Below are positions 1 through 12,435 of a stretch of DNA of 64,000 bases, piece after piece. Source of the stretch: Psococerastis gibbosa (Eukaryota > Arthropoda > Insecta > Psocodea > Psocidae). Each line of letters begins with the position of its first letter. Position 1 is the stretch's first letter. The notes under the pieces were generated by a model. The model did not search any database. It was given only the letters and a program-made list of their open reading frames with translations, and was not told the DNA's origin. The position numbers were made by a program, and so were the translations under genes. The DNA lies in contig OZ020486.1 of NCBI GenBank assembly GCA_963971405.1, positions 23,459,419 to 23,523,418 of the forward strand, in the 5' to 3' direction.

Positions 1-3000
1 GGGTTCCCATCAAATCGGCAGGTAGCAAGTTCAAACCTGAAAATACGTGGAAAGAACATATAGTGTACAAGTAAGGACTCTGACTTTCACCCGTAAGTTA
101 ATCATGAGCCAAGGAATATACCACCTCTGATAACGACTAGTTAATATTTACCCGTATCTCGGAAAAATGAACGTGACGATTCGAACCCTTTAGCGGCCAC
201 AGAGCCAACTGTGACAGGTCCTAACTTTGCTGATAAATCTCCAACAGCAGGCTTTTCTTCACCAGGATTCAGAAGAATTTGAAGGAAGTCGCAATTGGCG
301 CGAGCTTGGTCTGAATGTAAGAAACAGAATGTAGATTATAATATAATATGCTACAATGGGCGAAGAATTCCAATTATTTTAAAATAGTTAAACTTATAAG
401 CTGAGAACGACCACATTAATGACATCAATAAGGCCCTGTCCCTCCAACGCTTAAAAAGTTTTCGTTTAAGAACTACCTACAGGACAGCACTGCTTCATTG
501 GAACATGGGGGTGCAGTTCAGAATTTTTTACCGAGTCATTGCTATGGGTCATTTATAAGTCAGGCTAGTCATTAAAAGTTATGGTGTTTGCAACACAAAT
601 GACTAATAGGTCAACCTGATGGTTCCGAAAGAAATTAAATAGATAGCCTTACGGCTTACAGAGCTACCTTACTTTTTGGCGCTGTTCTACGCCATGAAAG
701 CCGAGTATAGGAAGCTGTGACCAGTGGCTTTTTAAATCATTTTATCAACTGAATACATAAGTAAACCGGTAAACATTTACTTTAAATCTGGTGATATACT
801 GTATACCTATAACATTGGCACTAATTAGTCCAGTAAAATAGCGGCAAGCCTCGGAATTGGTGCTAACTCCGCCGGTAGACTTTTAGTTAGAAAGTGCCGT
901 GAAGAACATTTCTGTGAAAAGAAAGAGCGAGGTAGCACCAATTCCGAGGTTCGCCCCCCAATTTGCTGGACTAAATTGGGTTGGCAGTGATGAAATCAGT
1001 CTGTTAAAAAACGAAAACTCACCAGCTTTGGAGTCAAGAATGTCAGTGACGTATATTTTCCAAAGATTTTTTGTTGCGGTAGAGTTTGTCGTGTGCGTGA
1101 GGTGGGTGTAGATTATGTTGTCACTGACGTTGGTGCGTGTGCTACCCACCCATCTGAGGTAGACGGATCCTGCAAGCCCGTCTCTAAAACGAGCCTCTGC
1201 AACCCTTTCTTCTCGCTCATCTGACACCTGCAAAAGAAATTGCAGTAAATGTACATAAATCAATTGTTTCATATTGTTATATAGTGTATCTATGCCAGGC
1301 TTAGTCTACTGAGAAGACGAACCGCACAGAAGACGGATGATATGAACGGTAACCAAGTATGAGCCTATTAAACACGTCATTCAGTAAAAATCCAATACAA
1401 ACTAATTTCCATTTTCATAGTACTTTGGCACAAGTTCCATTTTTTGATTAGAGGTCTATTACAAATTTGGTCATTACAAGCATAAGCGATCAAGAGTGGG
1501 TTGAACGTACTGTAATTGTTCCGCAGACTTTTTCTTGATTGGGTCCAAGCAGAACGAGAGATCTACCCCAAACACCTTTTGACCCCACCAATGCAAAATC
1601 CTGCGCTGTGCTATCGAACTCAAAATACACAGACTCATTGGATACGAACGTTATTGGGCCAAAAAGGTCACCTAAATCGGAAAACCTGCAAGTAAATAAA
1701 TAATTGTTAATACATTATGAGTGGCCTATTTTCTGAGGGTATGTAAACAGCAAGACTGCAATTTTCTCGGTCAAATGGAAAAAGTTTAAATTAATTTTTA
1801 TCGACTTTTTAGTAGGTAGGTACCTACAAGACTTCTGTTATAAATTTTGTCCTTTTGTATGGTTTACGAACCTTTCAGTGATATTTTTGGAGTTAGGCTA
1901 TTCAATAATAACTTTATATATAATAATTTTATAACTTAATATATAAAAAAAGAAGATGGTGTTACACACCGAAACAGCTGTTACTATTAAAAATTTATGT
2001 TGTGGAATTAAATGCAATTTTTTATATATAAAGTTATTAATCATGTTTCACTTCCACGAAGTCACTGAAGAAACTCTCTCATGGATAGGCTATTCAATTT
2101 TATTATTTTTCAAGTTTTTTTTTCTTTTGCTTTCCAACTTTTTTGCTATCACGTTTCTGTAGGTGGTGCAATAAACCATAATTAATTAACCGTCCTGTAA
2201 AAGTAGTATTATCTTGATACAATTGTGACCACTCAATTACGATTGACTACTTCAACCTTTTTGCCAAATTTTGTACAAAAATAGTTCGAGCCTACACCTA
2301 GCCGGGACTTGTTTTCTATTTTTGCTTTCAATGCAATGTGCTTATTCCCTGGTGACTGGTCAATGTAGCTTACAAATAAACATTAATGGCATCATTATTG
2401 ACATGAAATGTGACAAATTTTAAGAACAAAGATTGATTATAAATACATAAATAAATAAGGACTTTTTGTTCTATTACTAAGCAAACCTAGCGGAGTTAGG
2501 GCCCTAAAGCCCTCTCTTACAATCAACTAGGAAGGCCCGAGACCACCTGCTTTACATGCCTTCCGAAGCATGGCCAGAAAATTTAGGAAGTGTAGGACTC
2601 GAACCAACAACCTTTCGGGTGTTGAGTCCGTACCACTACTCTACATGTTTTGACATGATTAAATACAGAATTGAGTGTAAGAGGGTGAGACTAGCAGCTG
2701 CAGTGTGTTAATAAACAACCGGAGGGCGAAAATCTTTACGAGCGTAATAGCTAAAATTTCTCGGAAAATATTCATCGTAGAGCAATAAGAAATATCATAT
2801 CCGTTAGACAAAATATTCCTCTACCTTTTGATCTACAATGTGGCCGTCACTAACACCGATAAGCCAGTTTTGGAACGGATTTGTAAACTATTGTATATCG
2901 GACACTCAGTAAGAAATTAATAAATTGTGGCTAGTTCGAGAGCTAAGGACTGTGTGTCAAAATGTAGATGTAGAGGAACATTTTTCTAAGAGATACGGCC

Positions 3001-5279
3001 TTTTTTATAGCTCTACGATCAATAGTTCATGTAAAATTGGATTTTATTAATTATATTATTTTGAACCACATTGCACCAAGATTGTAAGTGACAATCTTAT
3101 TTCTTGGCACTACTATATAGGCCTAGAGTACCCGGCCCCGGCTTGACCCATGCACTTTTCCAGCTTTTCGATTTTCTAGCCCACACCGTGTATGAATAAA
3201 CAGTAGTCTTATAAACCGTATTAAGAAAGACCTAGGTACCTTGGACTATGGTTGGCTGCTCTTAGGTACGTATTTTACTGATATGGACTCGAAACAAATG
3301 TAAGATGTGAATCGTATCACCACTTCATTAAAAAACTAATCCAAAAGTTGATTAACTTACAATCCTCCAATGGCATCAGGAGCACAGCGATCTTGTAAAA
3401 CAGAATAGTCGACGGGAAACTCGGTCACAAACCAAGTCCAAGTTTGATTGCCACTGAATTGGTTCCGGTTGATAAGGTCTACTATTAAGTGCACAGGCTT
3501 CAACCCTGGCTCAGGATCCTGGTACATTGATATGCTGCCGTGTATCCCGCCACTTGATAAGTATGTGGTTAGCTGTATACCAACAACTTGCGTGCATTGC
3601 AGCTGCATACCTAAAGTAGTAAAGTTTAAGGAACGGTAATGTAAAATCAGTAGCCAAGTAAAGAACCGGTCCGAGTTCACTCGAACATGCTTTCCAATTT
3701 ATCAAAATTATTAGATAGAGAAAATTAGTAATTTTATGGCAAATATTTTTCCTATGGTTAAATTTCCGATATCTCGGGGGGGGGGGGGGGTTGTCCACCT
3801 GACGTCACTGGAAGTGAGGTAAATTGGTAAATTCTCGATAGGTCAAACAAACACATTAATTACCACACAGCAATAATGGCAGGGCATGCAATGCATTTGA
3901 GCGCGAATTTTCTATCATTTTTTTCAAAAAATAATTTTTTGGGCAAAACCAAAATTTTGGGACCTATCCGGTTTCGTTACTCAATTTAACACCTAAAACA
4001 TGCTTGAAGGTAGAAATCATCGATAGAAAGGTTTCGCATTTTTTAGTCATTTTTTCATTAAAATTTAGTTATTTTTATTTTTTTACCCCCAGAAGCAAAC
4101 TATCAAGGGGCAAGCGACCCCCCGCATTTTGTCAACATTAATAACGACTACAATCTACGAGAATTTAAAAGAAATCGTTGGAGCCGTTTCTGAGAAATAA
4201 TTTTTTTAGACGTTTTTTTGGAGTTTTTTGAAAATAAAACCCCCCCAAATTGAGTTAGCCCAAAAAAAAAAAAAAATGGTCCCGAGGTATGATTTTTGTG
4301 AACCTACATGCCAAATTTCACTCAAATCCACTGAGTAGTTTGCCCGGAAATCGACGAACAGACAGACAGACCGACATTTTGTAAAAACCACTTTTTTGGG
4401 TTCCTGGGACCTCAAAACGTGTAAATCCGTTGAAATCTCGGAATCGACAATTTCGACCATCACAAAGCTTTCCTTATACTACGTATAAATTGGAAAGCAA
4501 AAATATATAGGCTACTGGCATTGAATGACGTCTTTCCACAAAATTGGGGAAAAAGGGCTGGTGGTCCAGCGGTTAAGACGACGCCCCGGTTAGGCGTAGA
4601 TCGTGGGTTCGAATCCCGCCAAGCCCAGTTTTTTCCATGTCCTCTAATTTCGGTTTCCCCAAAATAGCCTACTATATATTACTATCCGATAAGTGCTGAT
4701 GACAATTCTTCCATTAATTAGCGTGATAAATAAATAATAAATACATATTTCTGTTAAATTATACCTAGGTACAATCAAGTAATCAACAAGAAACTAGAAA
4801 GTATAAAGTAAAAGTAATTTTATGTTTGCACGGTAATATTGTATTTTCAGCCTTTAGGCTATAGAACAGCCTATTGAAAAACCCATTTCTCTGTTTCTAA
4901 TTTTAGATTGGGCCGAACTGCTATTGTACAATTGGAAAAACCAACATTAGAACATTTTAAACGACATAAACTGCAGAATGATCGCTTATCAAAGTGCACA
5001 AATTAGCTAATTGACGAGTGAATGGGGAGAGAAGAAATGAATTAGATTTTAGTAGCAATCATTTAATGCAAACAAAAAAATTAAGAAAAATTAATTCAAC
5101 CAGAAGTAAGTCTAAAACTTAATACTGTCTATAAATAATGTCCAGAGAAAGTCCCTACAGAGAAAGCGAATAGTGAATTAGTATTACATTACAATAGAAT
5201 ACATATTAAAATCAAAATAGGCTGATTACATACCTAAAAAGTAAAGCAGCTGGTAAGTAACGACTCTCCAAAGCTCCAT
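1..5279 (-). CDS. Secreted protein with degenerate Cu-only superoxide-dismutase-like repeats (5' part; runs off the left edge)
   Basis: Five exons join with matching phases: 5279-5234, 3610-3361, 1685-1511, 1227-1023 and 310-152; a GT donor follows the last, so the gene continues beyond position 1. About 278 residues are visible. The start ATG opens a short hydrophobic leader (MELWRVVTYQLLYFLG), probably a signal peptide. Unit one carries W-F-V-T-E-F-P-V, Cys, then GG, GDLFGP, GRSLVLLGP and CGTI; unit two carries GSVYLRW, a Cys and GDLSAKLGP. This order (xHVHxFPV, Cys, GGHxNP, GDLSGKLG, GRSxVLH, CxxI) is that of animal Cu-only SOD-repeat proteins. The copper-ligand histidines expected in HVH and GGH are replaced (FVT, GGL), so catalysis is unlikely in these units. 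The family call rests on motif order read by eye; the exon structure is firmer. Intron 1 (3611-5233) and intron 2 (1686-3360) hold SINE and other repeats. Confidence 0.62.
2470..2660 (-). repeat. tRNA-derived SINE (family A), in an intron of the SOD-repeat gene
   Basis: Read on the minus strand, the head has an A-box-like TAGTGGTACGG and a B box GGTTCGAGTCC. A body containing GTAAGAGAGGGCTTTAGGGC follows, then a TTATTTATTTAT tail. Tails of the same family recur near 17.0, 18.05, 32.1, 35.6 and 46.5 kb, mostly without the head, as expected of 5'-truncated retroposed copies. Confidence 0.65.
4285..4470 (+). repeat. Dispersed repeat with TTTTGGGTTCCTGGGACC core
   Basis: The block GGGTTCCTGGGACCTCAAAA, followed by a conserved GTAAATCC and GAAATCT, recurs at 24.87-25.00 kb (plus) and 39.69-39.82 kb (minus), and is preceded here by GACAGACAGACAGACC. 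Three diverged copies in 64 kb make it an interspersed repeat. No coding content is visible and the class is unknown. Confidence 0.6.
4555..4627 (+). repeat. tRNA-like SINE head (family B; tRNA-Thr-like fold, probably not a functional tRNA)
   Basis: A 73-nt segment has an A box (TGGTCCAGCGGT), an anticodon arm ACGCC/GGCGT with a 7-nt loop whose centre would read GGT, and a good T arm GTGGG-TTCGAAT-CCCGC. The acceptor stem pairs only partly, and the base before the anticodon is C instead of T. The same head occurs at 17,128-17,155 and as an inverted pair at 45.2-45.3 kb, with related downstream sequence (TCCTCTAATTTCGG). That makes a SINE promoter head more likely than a tRNA gene. Confidence 0.6.
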
Positions 5280-5798
5280 GATGAATACAACGATGTGACT
5301 ACTCAGCTCTAGGTCACCATATTGTAAATAAAGTGACTACAAAGGCAAGCGAGTGTGGTACTGGTACCAAGACTACGGCACGTCTGCACACTGGAGTCCA
5401 CGGAAGTCGGAATCAGCTGAAGTACCGAATGCCGAATCAATTACGTCACAGGTACCCATGGAACTACTCATTGGCGCCACTTTTCAAACAGTTACCTACA
5501 CAAGTCACTGTAGCATGCAGAGCCTTCAAAGTGTAGCCTAGTTATCGTTGCCATCCATCACGTTCGATAAATTATGTCTCCTTATTCCCCTAATTTGTTC
5601 CCCAACATGCATCGTAAAGCCATTTAATAAATAAGGTACGAGCGTACAATAAATACCAAATTGCATTCTTACGATATCTACGTTAATTATCACCATGCTA
5701 AAAATAGTAAATCCAGTATATCGTGTAGTAGGCTATGTATTTTAACGTCCTGCAGGCCTAATATGCCGTTTGGAATTAATCGGTGGCTTGGTGGTAAT

Positions 5799-5884
5799 CT
5801 GGGGGGTTAAAAATGTAAACGAACCAATTTGAATAGTTCCTACTTCCTACTCAAAAATTTTCTTGTTTACATTTTTAATCCCAG
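5799..5884. repeat. Inverted repeat with GTTTACATTTTTAA arms
   Basis: Arms CTGGGGGGTTAAAAATGTAA (5799-5818) and GTTTACATTTTTAATCCCAG (5865-5884) are near-perfect inverses around a 45-nt spacer. A related arm sequence appears in the larger palindrome at 44,028-44,191, suggesting a common MITE family. Confidence 0.6.
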
Positions 5885-6808
5885 GTTAACATTAAAAATA
5901 ATAGTAGGTCCACTGGACAAAATCACAAAAACGATTGTTCCTTCCTTTATTCTCAGTACAAATTTTACTTTGTGACTACGTGGTACTATTAGACTATTAT
6001 CTGCACCTTATAGGCCAAGTAAGTGAATGTGTGGATCAAGAGAACTAAATTATGGATGGCCTGTAACTCATCTGTCAGACCGTAGATAGTATGCATATTT
6101 GTCCTTAATACGGTCCAGAGCAAACCGAGATTCCCGTAAAAACGGTTTTATTAATGTAGGTCAAAGCCACTAGACGGAGGGAGAATTCTGTTGTACATGC
6201 ATCTCTGAGTGTTAGAAGATTGAAAGACCAGTTTATTAATACCGGGGCGCTAAATAAGGAGGTGGCCCTCTTTGCCGGGCCAACAGAAAGCAAATGAAAC
6301 ACGCAAACGCGGGCAGGCGCGTAGTCCTAGAAAACGTCAAGATTTCGAGAAATTGGCTCATCGGCGACTCAACTGAAATTTCGCGGGGCATAGGCGCATC
6401 GAAGCTATGCAGCCCCTTTTAATCACTAAGCACATCACCTAAGCTAAGCAACCTGACATTTCAATACAAATAGAGCTATAATTAAGTCTGGAGTAAGGAA
6501 ATTTGGCGCGAAAACGGCTCGTAAGCAAAGCATAGAACAGCTTTCGCCCAATTCACCCCAATCCTCTAATCCAACAAAATAAATATCAATACAATGAAAT
6601 GATGTCTATCAACACTACTGGCGCTATTTAAAGCAAGTAGCAAGTTGTTTCCTTGTAATTATAGGGTGAACCAAAGCATATAAGAGCCCTTAACATTTTA
6701 ATGATGGGGAATATGAGGTGCGGTAAAATAGCAAATCGTGGAATAGGGGTCAATCATTTCTATGATTCAGCATCTACATATAGGCGTACTCAAAGTACTA
6801 CTTTTAGA

Positions 6809-7050
6809 GGGCGGAATTTTTGTTTGTTTTGTATTAAGGAGACGGTTATGTAGATGCTTAACTTATCTGTTATAAATTAAGTTATAATAAGGTACCAGAC
6901 GTCAAATGTGATTAAAAAGAGTCTGCTACCATATTATAACTTAATTTATAATAGATAAGTTAAGTATCTACATAATAGTCTTCTTAAAACAAAACAAACA
7001 AAAATCTCAAATCAAATTTGAAGTAAAATCGACCAGTGGAATAGCCGCCT
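6809..7050. mobile_element. Decayed PIF/Harbinger-like palindromic MITE
   Basis: Long inverted arms share blocks such as GATAAGTTAAGTATCTACAT and ATTATAACTTAATTTATA. The right end, GTGGAATAGCCGCC, matches the ends of the intact element at 33,012-33,229, which also shares the arm sequence. The left end is shortened, so the original target duplication cannot be read. Confidence 0.6.
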
Positions 7051-8700
7051 TGTGGAATATGATACCTTAAAAATGAAAGCTAATTTTTTATACTAATATA
7101 CAGTACATGCACAATTCAAATCCTTCCATGACATTCAAGGCACGATTTTCAATTTTTAAGGTTTTAAAAACAACAGACTCTTCTCAGTTCAAAAATCGAA
7201 AAACCCGATCAAAGCAATTTGCTATTTGATTCATTTTTAATGCAGACCTATGTGGGACCATAGGAAAGTATTTCACGATACGTTTTTTTTACCGCACCTC
7301 AAGATTCCCCATAATAACGAAGCTAAGAGGGTGGTCTGCTCTGGATCACCCTGTATGCTGTTAAATATTACAATACACATATTTCTCAACAAATTGATTT
7401 TATAGATTAAATAAGAATTTCATATGTTTAACTAATTTAAAAAATGGAAAATTACGTAGGCCCTATAAGGTGTTTCTCACTAAGAGTTTTTATGGGTGGC
7501 GTTGCTAGGCTAGTATTTTTTTTCTTTTAAATAAATTTCTGTGATTAATTAGACCCTTTTCTTTCTGCATTCAATTTTGCCTGAAACAGTCTGTAGGCTA
7601 ACCGGTGGAAAATGGGAAGCAGCACTCAAAGATTGGTCATGAAAATATTAGAAACCTTTCATTAGGATTGAATGAATTATTTTATAAATTAGTATAACCT
7701 GCTGTATGTTTCGTGTCTTAGAGCAATAAAAATGATTAAAAGAATTTATGTTTAACGGAAAGCCTACTTGTGTAAAGGTACCCATAAGTTAGAGGCTGAA
7801 AATTTAAGCATAAATAAATAAGCTTATAATGTGTTGCCAACAGACGAAGTCCAAAAATGACATCACTTACAACATAAAACTTAAAACGATACCCGAGAAA
7901 CAAGCAGTCAAATTGGAAAGGAGGAGAAAAAAAATAGCATATATCTTATCGATTTGTCAAACGGATAGCACCTACATACGTAAAATAAATACCTGTCATA
8001 CAATACAACACAAGTGTGTACAAGTAGTCATAGTTCATATGACTGTCACAACATCGTCATTCGCTTAAATTCACTTAGGCTTAGTGTAAATGGATCCAGT
8101 TTTGACACTTCAATACGTTTCAAAAATTAGAACGTTATTAAATAAATAATTAAATTTTGTTTTATTACTGAATTGGAGTGAATAGTTAATGGATAACGGT
8201 ATAGAGGGGGCACTTAAAGAGTGTCATACAAAAGCCTATAAACGAAAATGAAGAACTAAAAAATAAATGCTCGGACTAAGGCGAATTATGGGCATATTGA
8301 ATTTCTGAGGAAAATTCTAAAGAGATTAAAGGCAACAAATGGAAATGATCAGAGTATAAGAGACAAAAGAATGGACCTATGCAGGTGGAGTACGTACAGT
8401 ACATACAATAGATCTATAATTTATTCTATGTTGAACCATGCTGACATCCAACACGAATCTTGACGACGCCACTGTTTTCAGAAATGCAGACAACAAAAAT
8501 CCCCTAGAGCTTCTCTAAGTTGGCATCTTGGAGCATAAGCTTAGCATTGGAAGAGAACTGATGTTTCAAAATATTTTTAGAATAATACGCTTTTTTACGG
8601 ATGCCCTATTTTCCACCCACGGTGTCGGAAGAGAGAAAAGGGCTTCTCAGTCGAGTTTCGGAAACCGAACAATACCCACCTCGGCTCACCATCACTAACA

Positions 8701-11700
8701 ATGGTAAGTTATACATAAAAAATACTGAAACATTGCTTAATAGTAACAGTAAGAAAAGCAGTTTTGAAATAATTTCCAAGGACGGTCTTGCCATCTGATA
8801 ATGATCTGGAAGATTAATTAATGTCCCAGGTGACTAAAATTGTAACTGTCACTATAATCAATTTAATGAGATTTAAAAATCAATCTGACTGATTTATTGA
8901 TCATACTGGAATAAAGTGAAATTCTGGACAGTTTCAGTTAAACATTTTTGAGAAATAGGAATTAGTGTGTTTCTCGTATGACGTTTTTGGCACATGATGA
9001 TGCAACTTAAGTGATCGGATTCCCCCTCACTTTATAATAAGTGACAAAGTAATCACTCTGAATGTGCTTAAAACTAAATCCTACATGGGAAAATAGGAGC
9101 AGGAAATATTTAAAATTATTAACCTTTAAATTAATAATAAAATTACAAGGTTTGTGAGTCAAAATACAGTATATACAAGTATATGGAAGGGCACAAATTG
9201 TATAAATATAATATAAGATTTGATTTAAATATACAGATCCAAATCGCAACCAAACCAAATACTGTAAGACTTACTCAATAGGCCCATATTTCGAAGAGAA
9301 CGTTTAATGGATTATCCATTAGAACATATTTCATTTTATATGTTCTGGGTTAATGGATAATGCCTAAAAGAGAAGCCACTGCAATACAAAAAATTATGCT
9401 TCGGTAGTTTTATAATTATTTATAGGGCATCTAGAGCATTAATTATAGGGGATAGAGGGCTTTAAAGCTACCACAACATCGAAAAGGATAGCTTAATACT
9501 ATAGTATCTGTATTGTAGAGACCCTAGTAGGCTTGTTTCGTTCTTTTAGTGAAATAAGAGATAGGAATTCCATGGGGCCTTGAAATACTGTATGTTGTCG
9601 AATGCGCAGAAGCAAAAACAATGCCAGCTAACTTTTTTTTAACTTGAGCTATTTCCATCTGCTGGCTGACGTGGCTTTTGGAATGCCCCCAACATCGCTC
9701 TATGTTCACATGTTCACAAGTTACATAGCGATTTTACCCTCAAGTAGATCTATTGCAATATTAAAATTTCCTACTTCGGATTGAGCCGTTACGGGTTCAA
9801 ATCAAACTAGGTATTTTATGGTTCCAACAAAGAAGTTAAATCACAAATTGTTAGGTTATTGTGAAAGGGAGTCTTAAATTTATCCAGGTGCCTGCCGACA
9901 GAGTTGATGTAAGCCAATATAAAAACATTAGCGGTAATGTCTAATGACAACTGGCTATTAACAATTTCCGCAATCTGACACTTGTAGCATTTCTCGAAAG
10001 GCGATCAAGGAAAACAGATGCTATTGTATGTTTGGAATGTTAATTTAAAGTATTTAAATAATTTTGCTAGCGGGGTCAACGGCTAGGAAAATTGGTGCGT
10101 ATATTATCGTTAAATATCGACCCCCTTGTTTACAATGCAATTGACATGGTAATCAGCCAGAAATTTACCATAATCGAACGTAAAACAAACCGATCGACAA
10201 TTTAATAATGGGACATTTTCCGAACAAAGGAAATAAAAATAAATTGACCAGTTCACAAAATGCATTAGTCTCTACAGCAGGCCCATACCCAGGATTTAAT
10301 TTGAGGGGGGGGGGCAAGAACAATTTTTTTTATATAAATGATAGGTACATCCGTAGTGTTTTTAGTAGCTTCAGCTAAAACTGTTCCATTATTTATTATT
10401 TTTTATCAAATTTAGGGGGGCATGGCCCCCTTGCCCCCCCCCCCCCCCCTTGGGTACGGACCTGCTCTACAGTCACCATAACAAAAAAAACTGACAGTGT
10501 ACTTGTTTGATAAGAAATTTAAAGAAATCAGCTTGCTTGAGGTAATGCATACTAGTACAAAACTCTGTGTCCATCAAAGAGTTAAGGTTTACTTTCAGGC
10601 CATCAACCTGGCTAAGACAGTAACTCGATGTTAAATTAATGAACTACTAAAAGATGATTTAGGGACCTTGTGGAATCTCCACCAAATGTGCAATTGACAA
10701 AAAAATAGCTTATAAATTATTTCAACTGGTAAGACTTAAAAATTGATTAACTACCACTTGCCTCATCGGTAAATCAGCCATTGTGATGTTGGAGAAATTG
10801 CAACGAGTTGCATTTATTTTACAGGCGGATAAGGAAAAGAAGGTAAAGAAGACCAAGAAGAAGGAGGAGGAGCCTGCACCAGCTCCAGAGCCCGAACCCG
10901 AACCAGCCCCAGCTCCCGAGCCCGCCAAGAAGGCTTCCTCGAAGGCTTCTGCTGGGTCCTCCAAGCGTGCCGCCAAGCGTTCTGGTTCCAATGTCTTTTC
11001 CATGTTCTCTCAGACCCAGGTCGCAGAGTTCAAGGAGGTGAGTCCAAAATCAACAGAGGATAACATAGAAACATGAAAATTGGTGACGGGCCCTAGCAAC
11101 GCTGAAGTTGTCAATGATGGTGTAAGGAAGTAGAAGGTATCAGCGTATTAAAAGATTGGATTACTTGTTACGCGTTACTTAGCGAAATATACATGCCTGA
11201 AGTCTTAAAACAAATGACCACCAAAAACTACTAAAACCTATATACAGGTATACCAGCCACGAGAGATTTTGTTCCGAACGCTACGCTCGCAACAATAGAA
11301 TCATGGATCCAAAGGTTAATGACTGGTTTCTGGTTCACAGGGTTTCCAGATGATGGACCACGACCGCGATGGTATCATCGGCAAGAACGACCTCCGTTCC
11401 ACCTTCGATCAGGTCGGCAAACTGGTTGCCGATAAGGAGCTCGACGAGATGGTGAATGAAGCGCCTGGCCCAATCAACTTCACGCAGCTCCTCACCCTCT
11501 TCGCCAACCGCATGTCTGGTGGCTCTGATGATGATGATGTAGTCATTGCTGCATTCAAGTCCTTTGACAACGAAGGCTTCATTGATGCTGAACAGTAAGT
11601 GAATGATAAGCAGACGGCGAATCTATGGAGAAACTCAAATAGGATATCATAGAATCGTCATCGTCTTAATATCGTCAATTAAATCAATTAGTAACCTTCA

Positions 11701-12435
11701 GACATTTTTGAACATTTTTCAGAAAAACAGAAAACTATTTTTGACGACAGTTAGGGGTTATACTTATACAATATTGCCTTGAGCTATTACGGTTGATAAC
11801 TTAGGTATTTACCGGAGAACTTTAATAGGATATCAAAGATTGACCATTTTTTATTCGGCTCTTCATTGATTTAACTAATTACTTGAATTAGATAGCTAAA
11901 GATGATGAACCCAGTCCTCCAAACGACAACAACATGGGATCATACGAACCATAACCTGAGACACTTAACACAACAGCATGTGAACCATTTAAAAGCGAAC
12001 AATTGTGACAATATGGTTTTTATTGTCTTACAGGCTGAGCCACGCCCTGGTCACCTGGGGTGATAAGTTCACGACCAAGGAAGTTAAGGAAACCATGGAA
12101 GCTTGTGAAGTCGATGACGATGGTAAGTCATTTCGCCAAGTTTAACATATTACAGTTGCGCGGTCAGGGCACAGGCAATCGTCAAAGCTAAAAGTGGCAA
12201 AAGCAACTCAGCCTCGTCTGAAGCGTGCTTTATCACGTTCTCCGTCACCGTGTCTTTAAACATGCATAAAACTTCACACATTTTCAATCAATCAGTACTA
12301 GTAGTTTTCTGTCATGATTGGAACTGGATGACCACATTAACTGTAACTTGTTGATTCACAGGCAAAATCAGCACAGCCAACATCATCGCTCTGTTGACAG
12401 CCAAGGAAGAAGAGGAAGAAGGTGCCGAAGCCTAA
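8701..12435 (+). CDS. Mlc2: Muscle myosin regulatory light chain (Mlc2-type), complete, 210 aa
   Basis: Coding exons are 8701-8703 (ATG only, then GTAAGT), 10825-11037, 11341-11594, 12034-12122 and 12362-12435; phases agree and the total is 211 codons. Splicing the ATG to GCG GAT AAG gives M-A-D-K-E-K-K, the expected arthropod Mlc2 start. Residues 4-14 are Lys-rich; residues 18-35 are a Pro/Ala/Glu linker, typical of arthropod flight/thick-filament light chains. The kinase-site region KRSGSNVFSMF keeps Ser56, while the preceding Thr/Ser position is Gly. EF-hand 1 loop, residues 78-89 (DHDRDGIIGKND), keeps all canonical metal ligands; later EF-hands are degenerate, as in the family. An arthropod-type initiator TCAGTC lies at 8647-8652 in the 5' leader; no TATA box is evident. 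AATAAA lies near 12,815. The protein binds the myosin neck and tunes contraction. Confidence 0.93.
10278..10464. mobile_element. hAT-like MITE with poly-G/poly-C tracts, in Mlc2 intron 1
   Basis: Terminal inverted repeats CAGGCCCATACCCA and TGGGTACGGACCTG bound a 187-bp non-coding element. It is flanked by an exact 8-bp target duplication, CTCTACAG (10270-10277 and 10465-10472), the hAT signature. A run of G lies inside the left end and a long run of C inside the right end. Confidence 0.85.

Larger units (their letters stand above)
5300..8580. other. Intergenic stretch between the SOD-repeat gene and Mlc2
   Basis: No exon with coding-like codons and matching splice sites was found. It holds a short inverted repeat (5799-5884), a decayed PIF-like palindrome (6809-7050) and AT-rich sequence. 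The two overlapping short open frames at 5333-5541 lie just upstream of the SOD-repeat start codon and may be 5' UTR or promoter of that gene. Confidence 0.5.

Noticed and set aside
883-1272. 129-residue minus-strand frame taken as a whole gene
   Set aside because: Only 1227-1023 is exon. The first residues are intron before a good TTTTGCAG acceptor, and the last part follows a GTGAGT donor.
4555-4627. Functional tRNA-Thr gene
   Set aside because: Poor acceptor stem, unusual base before the anticodon, and repeated heads elsewhere fit a SINE.
8601-8798. 65-residue open frame across the Mlc2 first exon
   Set aside because: It reads through the GTAAGT donor at 8704; the ATG at 8701-8703 spliced to 10,825 explains the segment better.
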